Source: Arthrobacter glacialis
GTDB taxonomy: Bacteria > Actinomycetota > Actinomycetes > Actinomycetales > Micrococcaceae
DNA length: 64,000 nt
Direction of reading: 5' to 3'
Assembly (NCBI RefSeq): GCF_002909445.1
Contig: NZ_PPXC01000005.1
Span: 124,001 to 188,000 of the forward strand
A program made the translations under genes and the position numbers. Numbering within the stretch: the stretch's first letter is position 1; each line of letters begins with the position of its first letter. Of the stretch, positions 26,307-34,060 are shown piece after piece. The notes beneath the pieces were generated by a model. It was not told where the DNA came from. It saw only the letters and a list, made by a program, of their open reading frames with translations, and ran no database searches.

Positions 26307-26347
26307 TCCGTTAAGAGCTTGTCCGTTACGAGCTTGGCCGTTACGTC
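26303..26347. repeat. Triple 15-base tandem repeat
   Basis: Three direct units, CTTGTCCGTTAAGAG, CTTGTCCGTTACGAG and CTTGGCCGTTACGTC, lie head to tail. The third contains the TetR-family stop codon, so the repeat supplies the 3' end of that gene. It looks like recent slippage duplication. Confidence 0.7.
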
Positions 26348-27027
26348 AAGGTTGCTGCAAGACCCGCAACCATTGCCGCAAGCCCCAGTTCAAAAGCGGC
26401 ATCGGCGTCATTGCGAGCAGTTGCGCCGGCAGTTTCTGCGGACTTCAGTCCCCGGCGGGCGACGGCGGCGCTGAAGTTGGGTACCGCCGGTGCCATGGTC
26501 CCGGTGTCGAAAATATTTCCCGGCGCGTTGGCGTCATAGGCCGAGCCGTAGATGAAGGATTCAAGGGCCACGATGGCGTCGATGATGGCTGAGGGAGGCC
26601 AGCCGGCCGCCAAGAAGCCGTTGGTGACAGCCTCGTACATGGTGATGGTTTTGGGTGCGTTGGTCACCGGCAGCAGCGCAATAACGGGGATCAGGGGCAG
26701 GTGCGCGGCAAAAACATTCCGGTAGGAGTGCGCCCAAATACTTACGGCCTCCACCCATGGCCGGTCCGTGAAGGCGGAAACGTCCACCCGGCCCATCAAG
26801 TGGTCCTCCACCAGCAGCAGCACATCCTGCTTGGAGTGCACATGGTTGTACAGGGCCGACGGTGCCACATTGAGAGACTTAGCCAGGGCGGCCATGGTCA
26901 GGCCCTTGTAGCCGGAGTGGCTAACCAGCTTGAGCGCCGCCTTGGTGATCCGTGCGGAACTGAGCACTGCCTGCGATGGGCGACCTGCCCGGCGTCGTTC
27001 CTGAACTGCTCGTTGCGCTGGCTCCAT
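26341..27027 (-). CDS. TetR-family transcriptional regulator
   Basis: The 228-aa protein has an N-terminal helix-turn-helix (about 20-65): ITKAALKLVSHSGYKGLTMA, ALAKSLNVAPSALYNHVHSK. The C-terminal ligand domain is TetR_C-like (SIWAHSYRNVFAAHLPLIPV). ATG 27027 (complement) is chosen because AAGGAGGAG precedes it at about ten bases; a GTG at 27054 would put the RBS inside the gene. It is divergent from the putrescine oxidase gene with a perfect palindrome between them, so it probably represses that gene and itself. The ligand could be putrescine or an aldehyde product. Confidence 0.87.
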   Translation of the reverse strand: MEPAQRAVQERRRAGRPSQAVLSSARITKAALKLVSHSGYKGLTMAALAKSLNVAPSALYNHVHSKQDVLLLVEDHLMGRVDVSAFTDRPWVEAVSIWAHSYRNVFAAHLPLIPVIALLPVTNAPKTITMYEAVTNGFLAAGWPPSAIIDAIVALESFIYGSAYDANAPGNIFDTGTMAPAVPNFSAAVARRGLKSAETAGATARNDADAAFELGLAAMVAGLAATLT

Positions 27028-27116
27028 TTGCCCCACTCTCCTCCTTGGCGCCACCGGGGCCTAAATTTTTCAGCCCAGCCCTTTACCTCAGGTGGTGACG
27101 TCCGTTACAGTCTATT

Positions 27117-27139
27117 CTAAATGAACATCATTCATTTAG
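27117..27139. promoter_or_regulatory. Palindromic operator of the TetR regulator
   Basis: CTAAATGAA (27117-27125), spacer CATCA, TTCATTTAG (27131-27139): a perfect 9-bp inverted repeat in the divergent region, 38 bases before the oxidase start. TATTCT at 27113-27118 could be a -10 box overlapped by the site. The size suits a TetR dimer. Confidence 0.7.
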
Positions 27140-27177
27140 TGAAGCGCATCACCGACGGCTTCGCAGGAGAGGGAAAC

Positions 27178-28563
27178 ATGGCAGCGGAAGTAAACCCAGT
27201 GACTATTGAGCGCGATGTGGTCATCATTGGTGCCGGACCGTCAGGATTGACGGCGGCCCATGAGCTGAGGAAGGCCGGCCTGAGTGTCGCCGTTCTCGAG
27301 GCCCGTGACAGGGTGGGTGGCCGCACCTGGTCCAACACCATTGACGGCGCGTGGCTGGAAATTGGCGGCCAGTGGGTCTCGCCCGACCAGACGGCGCTGA
27401 TTGGCCTGCTCAATGAACTGGGCCTGGACACGTACTCGCGCTACCGCGACGGCGACAGCGTCTACGTGGCCCCCGACGGCACCCGCACCCGCTACACCGG
27501 CGAGATGTTCCCCGTATCGGCCGAAACCGAAGCGGCCATGAATCAGCTCATCGACACCCTCGACTCCCTGTCCGCACTCATGGACCCGGAAAAGCCGTGG
27601 GACCACCCGCAGGCCCGTGCACTGGACACCATCTCCTTCCACCACTGGCTGCGCACCCAATCCAGCGACGAGGAAGCCTGCAACAACATCGGCCTGTTCA
27701 TCGCCGGCGGCATGCTCACCAAGCCCGCACATGCCTTCTCCGCACTGCAGGCAGTGTTCATGGCCGCCTCGGCAGGCTCCTTCTCCAACCTGGTGGACGA
27801 CAACTTCATCCTCGACAAGCGCGTGGTGGGTGGCATGCAGGGAGTTTCGCTGAAAATGGCGGCCGGTCTGGGGGCGGACGTCATCCTCAATTCCGCCGCC
27901 CGTACCGTGCGCTGGAGCGAGGTTGACGGCGAGTACCGCGTCACTGTTGTTTCCGACGGCGCCACCGTCACCGCTAAGCGTGTGGTCATGGCCGTTCCGC
28001 CGAACCTTTACAGCCGCGTCTCCTTTGACCCCCCACTGCCGCGCCGCCAGCACCAGATGCACCAGCACCAGTCTCTGGGTCTGGTCATCAAGGTCCACGC
28101 CGTCTACGACACCCCGTTCTGGCGTGAAGACGGCCTCTCAGGCACCGGCTTCAGCGCCTCCTCACTGGTCCAAGAGGTGTACGACAACACCAACCACGAG
28201 GACCCCCGCGGCACACTGGTCGGTTTTGTCTCCGATGAAAAGGCCGACTACGCGTTCACCCTCACCGCCGAACAGCGCAAAAAAGAAATCACGGCATCCC
28301 TGGCCGAATTCCTCGGCGACGCAGCCGCCGAGCCCGTTGTCTACTACGAATCCGACTGGGGCTCCGAGGAGTGGACGCGAGGCGCCTACGCCTCCAGCTA
28401 CGACCTGGGCGGACTGCACCGCTATGGCCCGGACCAGCTCACCCCCGTTGGTCCCATCCACTGGTCCTGCTCCGACCTCGCCGCCGAAGGCTACCAGCAC
28501 GTAGACGGCGCAGTCCGCATGGGCCAGTTCACCGCCAAAAAGCTGATCGCAGACCTGGAATAG
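27178..28563 (+). CDS. puo: Putrescine oxidase (flavin monoamine oxidase)
   Basis: The 461-aa FAD enzyme oxidises putrescine to 4-aminobutanal, ammonia and H2O2. The dinucleotide-binding motif is DVVIIGAGPSGLTAAHELRK (about 13-32), followed by VLEARDRVGGRTW. Stretches such as GLFIAGGMLTKPAHAFSALQ, PPLPRRQHQMHQHQSLGLVI and YDNTNHEDPRGTLV are strongly like actinobacterial putrescine oxidases. The C-terminal flavin loop is GYQHVDGAVRMGQFTAKKLI. ATG 27178 has GGAGAGGG upstream; an ORF start at 27121 would lie in the operator. Confidence 0.9.
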   Translation: MAAEVNPVTIERDVVIIGAGPSGLTAAHELRKAGLSVAVLEARDRVGGRTWSNTIDGAWLEIGGQWVSPDQTALIGLLNELGLDTYSRYRDGDSVYVAPDGTRTRYTGEMFPVSAETEAAMNQLIDTLDSLSALMDPEKPWDHPQARALDTISFHHWLRTQSSDEEACNNIGLFIAGGMLTKPAHAFSALQAVFMAASAGSFSNLVDDNFILDKRVVGGMQGVSLKMAAGLGADVILNSAARTVRWSEVDGEYRVTVVSDGATVTAKRVVMAVPPNLYSRVSFDPPLPRRQHQMHQHQSLGLVIKVHAVYDTPFWREDGLSGTGFSASSLVQEVYDNTNHEDPRGTLVGFVSDEKADYAFTLTAEQRKKEITASLAEFLGDAAAEPVVYYESDWGSEEWTRGAYASSYDLGGLHRYGPDQLTPVGPIHWSCSDLAAEGYQHVDGAVRMGQFTAKKLIADLE

Positions 28564-28584
28564 CCACCAGCCCTGCCGTGCCAG

Positions 28585-28600
28585 CCCCCCCCCCCCCCCC
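28585..28600. repeat. Homopolymeric C16 tract
   Basis: Sixteen consecutive cytosines lie 22 bases after the putrescine oxidase stop, in non-coding DNA. Such tracts slip readily; the exact length may also be a sequencing artefact. Confidence 0.8.
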
Positions 28601-28675
28601 GGCCCGGCATTTTCCGGCGGGGCCCACGGGCGCGAGGGCCCCGCTGCGAGCTTGCGAGCAGTGGGAGCGCCTGGG

Positions 28676-28731
28676 GACTATCCGACGCGTCGGCCGCGGG
28701 CGGCCTTTGGCGTCTCCTTCACGTCGCCTAC
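28676..28731. repeat. Dispersed 56-base intergenic repeat, copy 1
   Basis: GACTATCCGACGCGTCGGCC onward to GTCGCCTAC. The same 56 bases with a single C/T difference occur at 50613-50668, and looser similarity (GGCTCCGC) continues on the 3' side. It contains the self-complementary CCGACGCGTCGG. It lies in the 284-base gap between the oxidase and Usp genes; upstream at 28640-28665 is an 8-bp stem hairpin. Confidence 0.8.
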
Positions 28732-28847
28732 AAAAAATGTCGGCTCCGCGGTCTGGCCGACGGCCCACGGATTAGCCGGGGCTGCCCACAGCTTTTGGCG
28801 GATTCACTTGAGCAGTTCATGACACTAACGTCCTTTAGGAGGACCCT

Positions 28848-29729
28848 ATGCGGTACGTAGTTGGATATACGGCCAATGCACGTGGCGGCGATGCCGTTAA
28901 CTTGGCTGTGGCCTTGGCTCGCCGGCAGGGTGCTTCCCTGGATCTGGTGATGGTCATGCCGGAGGATTCGCCCTACAACGGGGTGTATCCGCCGGTGGCA
29001 GGATTTGAGAGCATCCTGGCTGCGCAGGTGTCGCAGTGGATCGACGAGGGCCTGGCCCTGATCCCCGCGGACGTCCCCTCAAGCGCCCACATCCGGCGCG
29101 GCGAGTCGGAGGCCGAGGCGTTGATTGCTGCAGCCGACGACCTGGGGGCGTCACTTTTGGTGATTGGTGCCAGCGCCACCGGGTTGTTCAAGCGCTTCAG
29201 CGTCGGCTCGGTGGCAGGTGCACTGCTGCACGCCTCAACGGTTCCGGTGGTCCTTGCGCCGTCGGGATACAGCCGCACGGAGCCCATTACGCGGCTGACT
29301 TGTGCACTGGGCACCCGGGAAGGCGCCGGCCAGGTGTTGGCTGCCAGCATCGCCATGGCCAGGCGACGCTGCCTGCCACTGCGCCTGGTCTCGCTGGTGG
29401 CTCTCGGCAACGACGACGCCGGCACCACCGTCGAGGACGCCATGGAGCACCTGCGCGGCGTTGCCGAAGCCAGCCAGGCACTCGACGTCAGCGCCTTAGA
29501 CAAAGTCGAGATCGACGTCGTGGTTGGCAGTGGGCGAACCATTGAGGACGCCGTCGACCGTCTGGACTGGCAGGACGGGGAACTGCTGATGATCGGTTCC
29601 AGCCGCCTGGCCCAGACAAAATCCATCTTTCTCGGCGCCACGGCCAACCGGATTTTGCGCGCCTTGCCGGTGCCCATGATTGTGGTCCCGCGCGACTTTG
29701 AATTCACAAGCGATGAGGTGACGGCATGA
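28848..29729 (+). CDS. Tandem universal stress protein
   Basis: The 293-aa cytosolic protein has two Usp domains (about 1-140 and 148-285). Each carries an ATP-binding-type loop: GASATGLFKRFSVGSVAGAL, and GSSRLAQTKSIFLGATANRI in the second. The first fits the G-x2-G-x9-G-S pattern well; the second is looser. TAGGAGGA precedes ATG 28848. The stop overlaps the permease start (ATGA), so the two are co-translated. Usp domains often regulate or accompany APC transporters, which this pairing supports. Confidence 0.85.
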   Translation: MRYVVGYTANARGGDAVNLAVALARRQGASLDLVMVMPEDSPYNGVYPPVAGFESILAAQVSQWIDEGLALIPADVPSSAHIRRGESEAEALIAAADDLGASLLVIGASATGLFKRFSVGSVAGALLHASTVPVVLAPSGYSRTEPITRLTCALGTREGAGQVLAASIAMARRRCLPLRLVSLVALGNDDAGTTVEDAMEHLRGVAEASQALDVSALDKVEIDVVVGSGRTIEDAVDRLDWQDGELLMIGSSRLAQTKSIFLGATANRILRALPVPMIVVPRDFEFTSDEVTA

Positions 29730-31258
29730 GTGCCAAAGAAACTGTCAGAAACGCCCCCGGCGATCACGGATTGAGCGAAAAGGGCCTGAAGGCTGGGTCG
29801 GTGGGCCTGATTGGCGCCGTCGTCATCGGCATTTCCTGCATCGCCCCGGCGTATACGCTCACAGCGGCGCTGGGCCCCACGGTGTCCGAGGTGGGCGTAC
29901 ACCTGCCGGCCATTTTCCTGGTGGGCTTCATCCCCATGCTGCTGGTAGCCCTGGGCTACAGGGAACTGAACAATGCCATGCCCGACGCCGGCACCTCCTT
30001 CACCTGGGCATCGCGAGCGTTTGGTCCGTGGATAGGCTGGATGGGTGGTTGGGGCTTGATCGCCGCCACCATCATTGTGCTTTCCAACCTGGCGGCCGTC
30101 GCGGTGGACTTCTTCTACTTGATGCTGGCGCAGATCTTTTCCAATGATTCGCTGGCCGACCTGACAACCGTGCTGCCGTTGAACATCGTCACCACCTTGG
30201 TGTTCATTGCCGGTGCCTGCTGGATTTCCTACCGCGGGATGGAGACCACCAAGACGTTCCAATACGTTTTGGTCGCGTTCCAGCTGCTCGTACTGGGCTG
30301 GTTCGCCATAGCCGCCTTCGCCCACGTGGCCAACGGCACGGCTTTTGATGCCACTGCCATTACGGCCGACTGGTTCAACCCCTTCGCAGTGGAGTCGTTC
30401 TCACAATTTGCTGCCGGTGTGTCGCTGTCCATCTTCATTTTCTGGGGCTGGGATGTCACCCTGACCATGAACGAGGAAACCAAGAACCCGAAAAAGACAC
30501 CGGGCCGGGCAGCTACGGCAACAGTCATTGTCATCATGGTCATCTACATGACAGTTTCCCTCGCCACACTGGCGTTTGCCGGCATTGGGACCGAGGGTTT
30601 GGGTGCCGGAAACCCTGACAACCAGGGCAGTATCTTTGCGGTACTGGCAGGGCCTGTCATGGGTCCGTTCGCGATTTTGATGTCGCTGGCCATCCTGAGT
30701 TCCTCGGCGGCGTCCTTGCAGTCAACGTTCGTGTCACCGGCGCGGACTCTGCTCTCCATGGGCCACTACCAGGCACTGCCCAAGAGTTTCAGCAAGATCA
30801 GCCCCACGCACAAGTCACCCAGCTATGCCACCATCGCGGCTGCCATTGCTGCCGCGGCGTTCTACGTGATTACCCGCACACTTTCAGAGAATGCACTGTG
30901 GGACACCATCACCGCCTTGGGCATGATGATCTGCTTCTACTACGGCATTACCGCCTTGGCGTGTGTTTGGTACTTCCGGGCAGAGGCCTTCCGTGGGGCG
31001 CGGAACTTCTTCTTCAAGTTCCTGGCACCCTTGGTGGGTGGAGTCATCCTGCTGGTCATGTTCTTCAAGACGGCCTACGACTCCATGGACCCTGACTACG
31101 GTTCCGGCTCAAACATTGCCGGACTGGGTCTGGTCTTCATCCTTGGCGCCGGCGTGATCCTGTTGGGTGCTGTGCTGATGTTCTTCATGTACCTGCGCAA
31201 CCCGGCCTTCTTCAAGGGCCAGGTCCTCAGCCGGGCCAGCCAGACCTACAACCCTTAA
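29726..31258 (+). CDS. APC-family amino acid/polyamine permease
   Basis: The 510-aa transporter has about 12 to 14 membrane segments. The N-terminal LKAGSVGLIGAVVIGISCIA and PAYTLTAALGPTVSEVG resemble TM1 of the APC superfamily, and MPDAGTSFTWASRAFGPWIG is the TM2-3 signature. FIFWGWDVTLTMNEETKNPK is the TM6 region typical of polyamine and amino-acid permeases. Its position after puo and usp suggests putrescine or a related amine as substrate; this is inference. It ends just before a large palindrome that can terminate transcription. Confidence 0.87.
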   Translation: MSAKETVRNAPGDHGLSEKGLKAGSVGLIGAVVIGISCIAPAYTLTAALGPTVSEVGVHLPAIFLVGFIPMLLVALGYRELNNAMPDAGTSFTWASRAFGPWIGWMGGWGLIAATIIVLSNLAAVAVDFFYLMLAQIFSNDSLADLTTVLPLNIVTTLVFIAGACWISYRGMETTKTFQYVLVAFQLLVLGWFAIAAFAHVANGTAFDATAITADWFNPFAVESFSQFAAGVSLSIFIFWGWDVTLTMNEETKNPKKTPGRAATATVIVIMVIYMTVSLATLAFAGIGTEGLGAGNPDNQGSIFAVLAGPVMGPFAILMSLAILSSSAASLQSTFVSPARTLLSMGHYQALPKSFSKISPTHKSPSYATIAAAIAAAAFYVITRTLSENALWDTITALGMMICFYYGITALACVWYFRAEAFRGARNFFFKFLAPLVGGVILLVMFFKTAYDSMDPDYGSGSNIAGLGLVFILGAGVILLGAVLMFFMYLRNPAFFKGQVLSRASQTYNP

Positions 31259-31259
31259 A

Positions 31260-31331
31260 CAACTGACCCGCAGAAAACGGCGAAAATTCACGGTTTTACC
31301 GTGTTTTTCGCCGTTTTCTGCGGGTCAGTTG
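31260..31331. repeat. 72-base palindromic intergenic element, copy A
   Basis: A perfect 27-bp inverted repeat (31260-31286 with 31305-31331) encloses a second 6-bp hairpin CACGGT-TTT-ACCGTG. The ends read CAACTGACCCGCAG. It lies between convergent genes. It has the same length, end sequence and internal plan as 33694-33765, with paired base changes. It can work as a bidirectional terminator. Confidence 0.85.
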
Positions 31332-31342
31332 TAAAGGCGGGC

Positions 31343-31732
31343 CTAGCTCTGGGGGCGGCGGGCGGCTTCGCGCTCTTTCGCCAACTGGGCCTCGGCGCGC
31401 GCCTTGGCATGCACGGCACGTTCCTCAACCAGCCACGCAGGGGGAGCCTGCAGCAGGGCAGTGATCTCCGCCGTCGTGAGGGCATCGGTGATGCTGGAAC
31501 GGCTCAGGCCGCCAATGGAAATGTTCAGTTTCTGGGCCATGACGGCACGCGGGTGCGGACCATTGCGGCGCAGTTCGGCCAACCATTCCGGGGGGTTCTC
31601 CTGCAAAACCTTGAATTCCTCCCGGCTCAGCGCGTTCTCTTGGAATTCCGCAGGGGCGGCGGGCAGGTGGATGCCCAGCTTCTTGGCCGCCGTGGCGGAT
31701 TTCATGGCTTGGGGGGAAGGTTTAATGCTCAT
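31343..31732 (-). CDS. DUF5997-family protein
   Basis: The 129-aa small basic protein runs MKSATAAKKLGIHLPAAPAE, then LQENPPEWLAELRRNGPHPR and AVMAQKLNISIGGLSRSSIT, the order of conserved blocks I associate with the actinobacterial DUF5997 family. The segment AVMAQKLNISIGGLSR looks like a helix-turn-helix-like pair of helices. ATG 31732 (complement) follows TAGAGGT. It is divergent from a LysR effector-domain protein that has no DNA-binding domain, a pairing that suggests joint function. No biochemical role is known to me. Confidence 0.75.
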   Translation of the reverse strand: MSIKPSPQAMKSATAAKKLGIHLPAAPAEFQENALSREEFKVLQENPPEWLAELRRNGPHPRAVMAQKLNISIGGLSRSSITDALTTAEITALLQAPPAWLVEERAVHAKARAEAQLAKEREAARRPQS

Positions 31733-31777
31733 ACCTCTAAGGGTACCGGTGGGTGCGCGGTGCGCTAGGGTAAATAG

Positions 31778-32572
31778 GTGTCTGAATCCCGCGAACTTAC
31801 AGTGACCTTTGTCCCGGGTGTGACTCCTGGAAAGTGGATCCACCGCTGGCAGGAGCGCATGCCCGACGTGCCCCTGGTAGCGCAGCCGGTTCAAGAAACC
31901 CACCAACTCGACGCCGTGCGCGCCGGCGAAGTGGATATGGCGTTCGTGCGCCTGCCCGTGGACAAGACCGGGCTCCATGTCATTCCGCTCTACAGCGAGC
32001 TCAATGTTGTGGTGGCGCCCAAGGACCATGCCATTTCCGCGTTTGAGGAATTGGACGTTGCCGACCTGGCTGATGAGTACCTACTCGCGGACCCGGACGA
32101 TTTCCCGCAGTGGCGCGATATTTCCAGCGAAATTGCAGCCGGCACGCGCAAGCCGCTGCCGCCGATAGCCTCCCTAGAAGAGGCCCTTGACCTGGTTGAG
32201 GCCGGGTTGGGAATCCTGATCCTGCCGATGTCCGTAGCCCGCCACTTCAGCCGCAAAAACCTGCGCTCAAGGCTGGTCCATGGCGTTGAAGAGACCAGCG
32301 TTGGGCTGGCCTGGATCGATTCGTTCCACCCTCTGCCGGAAGAAGACGAAGCAGTCATCCAGGAATTCATTGGCGTGGTGCGCGGCCGCAGCGCCAACAG
32401 CTCCCGCCAACCATCGGTTCAGGCAAAACAGGATGCCGCGCCCAAAAAGGGCGCAAAAACAACCAAAACTCCTGCGCGCACCAACGTCGCCAAGAGCAAG
32501 TCGGCCCCCAACCTGCGCGGCGGGGGCCGGGCAGGCGGCAAGGCCAGGGCCCAAAAGCGGGGCCGCCGCTAG
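31778..32572 (+). CDS. LysR-type substrate-binding domain protein without helix-turn-helix
   Basis: The 264-aa protein begins directly in the LysR effector fold (ELTVTFVPGVTPGKWIHRWQ, then EVDMAFVRLPVDKTGLHVIP and YSELNVVVAPKDHAI). The usual first 90 residues with the winged helix are absent. The C-terminal 60 residues are a Lys/Arg/Ala-rich tail (KKGAKTTKTPARTNVAKSK) ending QKRGRR that could bind nucleic acid non-specifically. GTG 31778 is the only reasonable start; only 45 bases separate it from the divergent DUF5997 gene, leaving no room for a lost HTH. Confidence 0.8.
   Translation: MSESRELTVTFVPGVTPGKWIHRWQERMPDVPLVAQPVQETHQLDAVRAGEVDMAFVRLPVDKTGLHVIPLYSELNVVVAPKDHAISAFEELDVADLADEYLLADPDDFPQWRDISSEIAAGTRKPLPPIASLEEALDLVEAGLGILILPMSVARHFSRKNLRSRLVHGVEETSVGLAWIDSFHPLPEEDEAVIQEFIGVVRGRSANSSRQPSVQAKQDAAPKKGAKTTKTPARTNVAKSKSAPNLRGGGRAGGKARAQKRGRR
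32550..32570. repeat. 21-base direct repeat, copy 1 (3' end of the LysR-domain gene)
   Basis: CCCAAAAGCGGGGCCGCCGC plus T; exact copy at 33660-33680, 1110 bases away. This copy encodes the final QKRGRR of the LysR-domain protein. Confidence 0.85.
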
Positions 32573-32591
32573 TTGCTTCCAGGCAAACTCA

Positions 32592-33683
32592 CTATGTGCT
32601 GACAGATTCGGTTTCGTCGAGCGCGCGAATCGGGGTGTTGATGAGCGTGCGGTCGTAGAGGACTTTGGCATTGTTTTCAACCACAAGCTCGTACGCGGTT
32701 TCATTGCCGGTCCGCTTGTCTCGGGTGCTTCGGTACACTTTGTTGCGCCGGTACACCTCGCCGTCGGCTTCCTCTTGGAAATAGGCGTCCTGCTCTTTGA
32801 CATGATATTTCACCGGCAGTGACTGCGCTGCACGCAATTCGCCGCGCAGATGCTCCTCAGTCACGCAAATGCGGAGCTGAAAAGTATTGTCGGTATTATT
32901 CTTGACCCGGTAATCCAAGTAGTTGTACACAATGGATGTTCCCGTACCAAAGGGAATCTGCCGATTGAAGTCAGGGAACAAGTCAATTTCACCGTGGTGG
33001 TGGTGTTCCACAATGTCCAAGGGGCTGTGCAGCACCATCCAATGCAGCAAGTTTGTGAACTGGCACAAACCACCACCTATGCCGGAATCCGGTCCGCTGT
33101 GGTTGATGGTCAGACCAACACGGTAGCCCTTTTTGGCTGAGCAACGCCCCACCAGCTGCCAAAATGAGAACGTCTCGCCGGGAGCAATCAGCACTCCGTC
33201 AATATGCGGAGCTGCGAGGCCCAAACTGATGGCCTTGTTTTCCTGCAGTGCCAAATCGACTGTGCCGAGTTTGCGGCGAATCAGCGAGTTGTGTTTGTAA
33301 ACACTGACGGGCAGGTCCCCGTACTCCTTCTTGGTGGCGAACTTGGTCCCGGCTTGGAAGTTTTGAATCTTGCGCAATATGATCTGCCGGTTGACAGCGA
33401 TTGCATATGTCAACGGTGAAATTTCCCCAAATAATTTCCGACCCACGCCGAACTGCCCCCCGATATGCTTTTCTTGATTGAGATCTCTGGAGGTGACGGA
33501 CCACGCAGTCCAACAATTCAGAAGCGAATGGGGCCTTGTGCGCCAGTCGTACCCAATAGCAAGAATCCTAATATTGACGACGCCTTGAACAGGAAGCCCA
33601 CGCCCAAGCCATGTCATAAATGAACTTTTAGGGTTTTTGTATGCATTCCCCAGCCATTTCCCAAAAGCGGGGCCGCCGCTCAT
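32592..33683 (-). CDS. VanW-family protein
   Basis: The 363-aa protein has the VanW core at about 105-245: GRKLFGEISPLTYAIAVNRQ, APGETFSFWQLVGRCSAKKG and SGIGGGLCQFTNLLHWMVLH, followed by SPLDIVEHHHHGEIDLFPDF. VanW-like proteins occur with glycopeptide-resistance and wall genes; their biochemical role is unsettled. Base composition is unlike the neighbours (three sampled 60-base lines, 33361, 33421 and 33601, average 45% GC), and the gene is bracketed by a 21-bp direct repeat, suggesting acquisition. The start at 33683 is uncertain: it lies beside the repeat, and ATG 33617 is an alternative. Confidence 0.8.
   Translation of the reverse strand: MSGGPAFGKWLGNAYKNPKSSFMTWLGRGLPVQGVVNIRILAIGYDWRTRPHSLLNCWTAWSVTSRDLNQEKHIGGQFGVGRKLFGEISPLTYAIAVNRQIILRKIQNFQAGTKFATKKEYGDLPVSVYKHNSLIRRKLGTVDLALQENKAISLGLAAPHIDGVLIAPGETFSFWQLVGRCSAKKGYRVGLTINHSGPDSGIGGGLCQFTNLLHWMVLHSPLDIVEHHHHGEIDLFPDFNRQIPFGTGTSIVYNYLDYRVKNNTDNTFQLRICVTEEHLRGELRAAQSLPVKYHVKEQDAYFQEEADGEVYRRNKVYRSTRDKRTGNETAYELVVENNAKVLYDRTLINTPIRALDETESVST
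33660..33680. repeat. 21-base direct repeat, copy 2 (5' side of the vanW-like gene)
   Basis: Identical to 32550-32570. Here it lies on the opposite side of the vanW-like gene and is read in reverse as SGGPAFG of its putative N-terminus. Confidence 0.85.
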
Positions 33684-33693
33684 AGCCTTTAAA

Positions 33694-33765
33694 CAACTAG
33701 CCCGCAGTAGTGGTCGAATAAACACGTTTTTGCGGTGTTTTTCAGCCACTACTGCGGGCTAGTTG
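33694..33765. repeat. 72-base palindromic intergenic element, copy B
   Basis: A perfect 20-bp inverted repeat (33694-33713 with 33746-33765), ends CAACTAGCCCGCAG, and an inner AAACAC/GTGTTT hairpin. It has the same total length and architecture as copy A at 31260-31331. It lies between the WXG100 gene and the vanW-like gene, both on the - strand. Confidence 0.85.
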
Positions 33766-33793
33766 CTGTCCAGCCACAGGGCGGGAACAAGAC

Positions 33794-34060
33794 CTACTTG
33801 GAAGCGTCGAGCTGCTGCTGCTTCTGCTTGGCCACAATTGACTTGACGTCGTTCAGCTCGGCGATAACCCGGGCCAGCTGCTTCTTGGAGGCGGGCCACT
33901 GGGTGCCCTTGAAACGGGTGGCGTCGGGGCCTTCCCAGCGAACCGACTGGGCCTTGCCGTCCAAGGTGGACATTGCCTGGGTGATCTGATCAACGGCAGT
34001 TGACAGCTTGGAAACCAGTTCCGCCATATCCTGGGGGTCATTACCAATCATTCCGGCCAT
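33794..34060 (-). CDS. WXG100-family type VII secretion substrate
   Basis: The 88-aa helical hairpin protein has the turn motif RWEGPDATRF (W-x-G, about 42-51), flanked by two amphipathic helices (DMAELVSKLSTAVDQITQAM and SKKQLARVIAELNDVKSIVA). This is the ESAT-6/WXG100 layout and length. ATG 34060 (complement) is nine bases from AAAGG; the ATG at 34069 abuts the RBS and is unlikely. No ATPase (EccC) or membrane component is nearby, so it must use a secretion system elsewhere. Confidence 0.87.
   Translation of the reverse strand: MAGMIGNDPQDMAELVSKLSTAVDQITQAMSTLDGKAQSVRWEGPDATRFKGTQWPASKKQLARVIAELNDVKSIVAKQKQQQLDASK

Noticed and set aside
33684-33749. N-terminal extension of the vanW-like gene to 33749
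   Set aside because: It runs through half of the 72-base palindrome and has no RBS; the VanW core begins much later.
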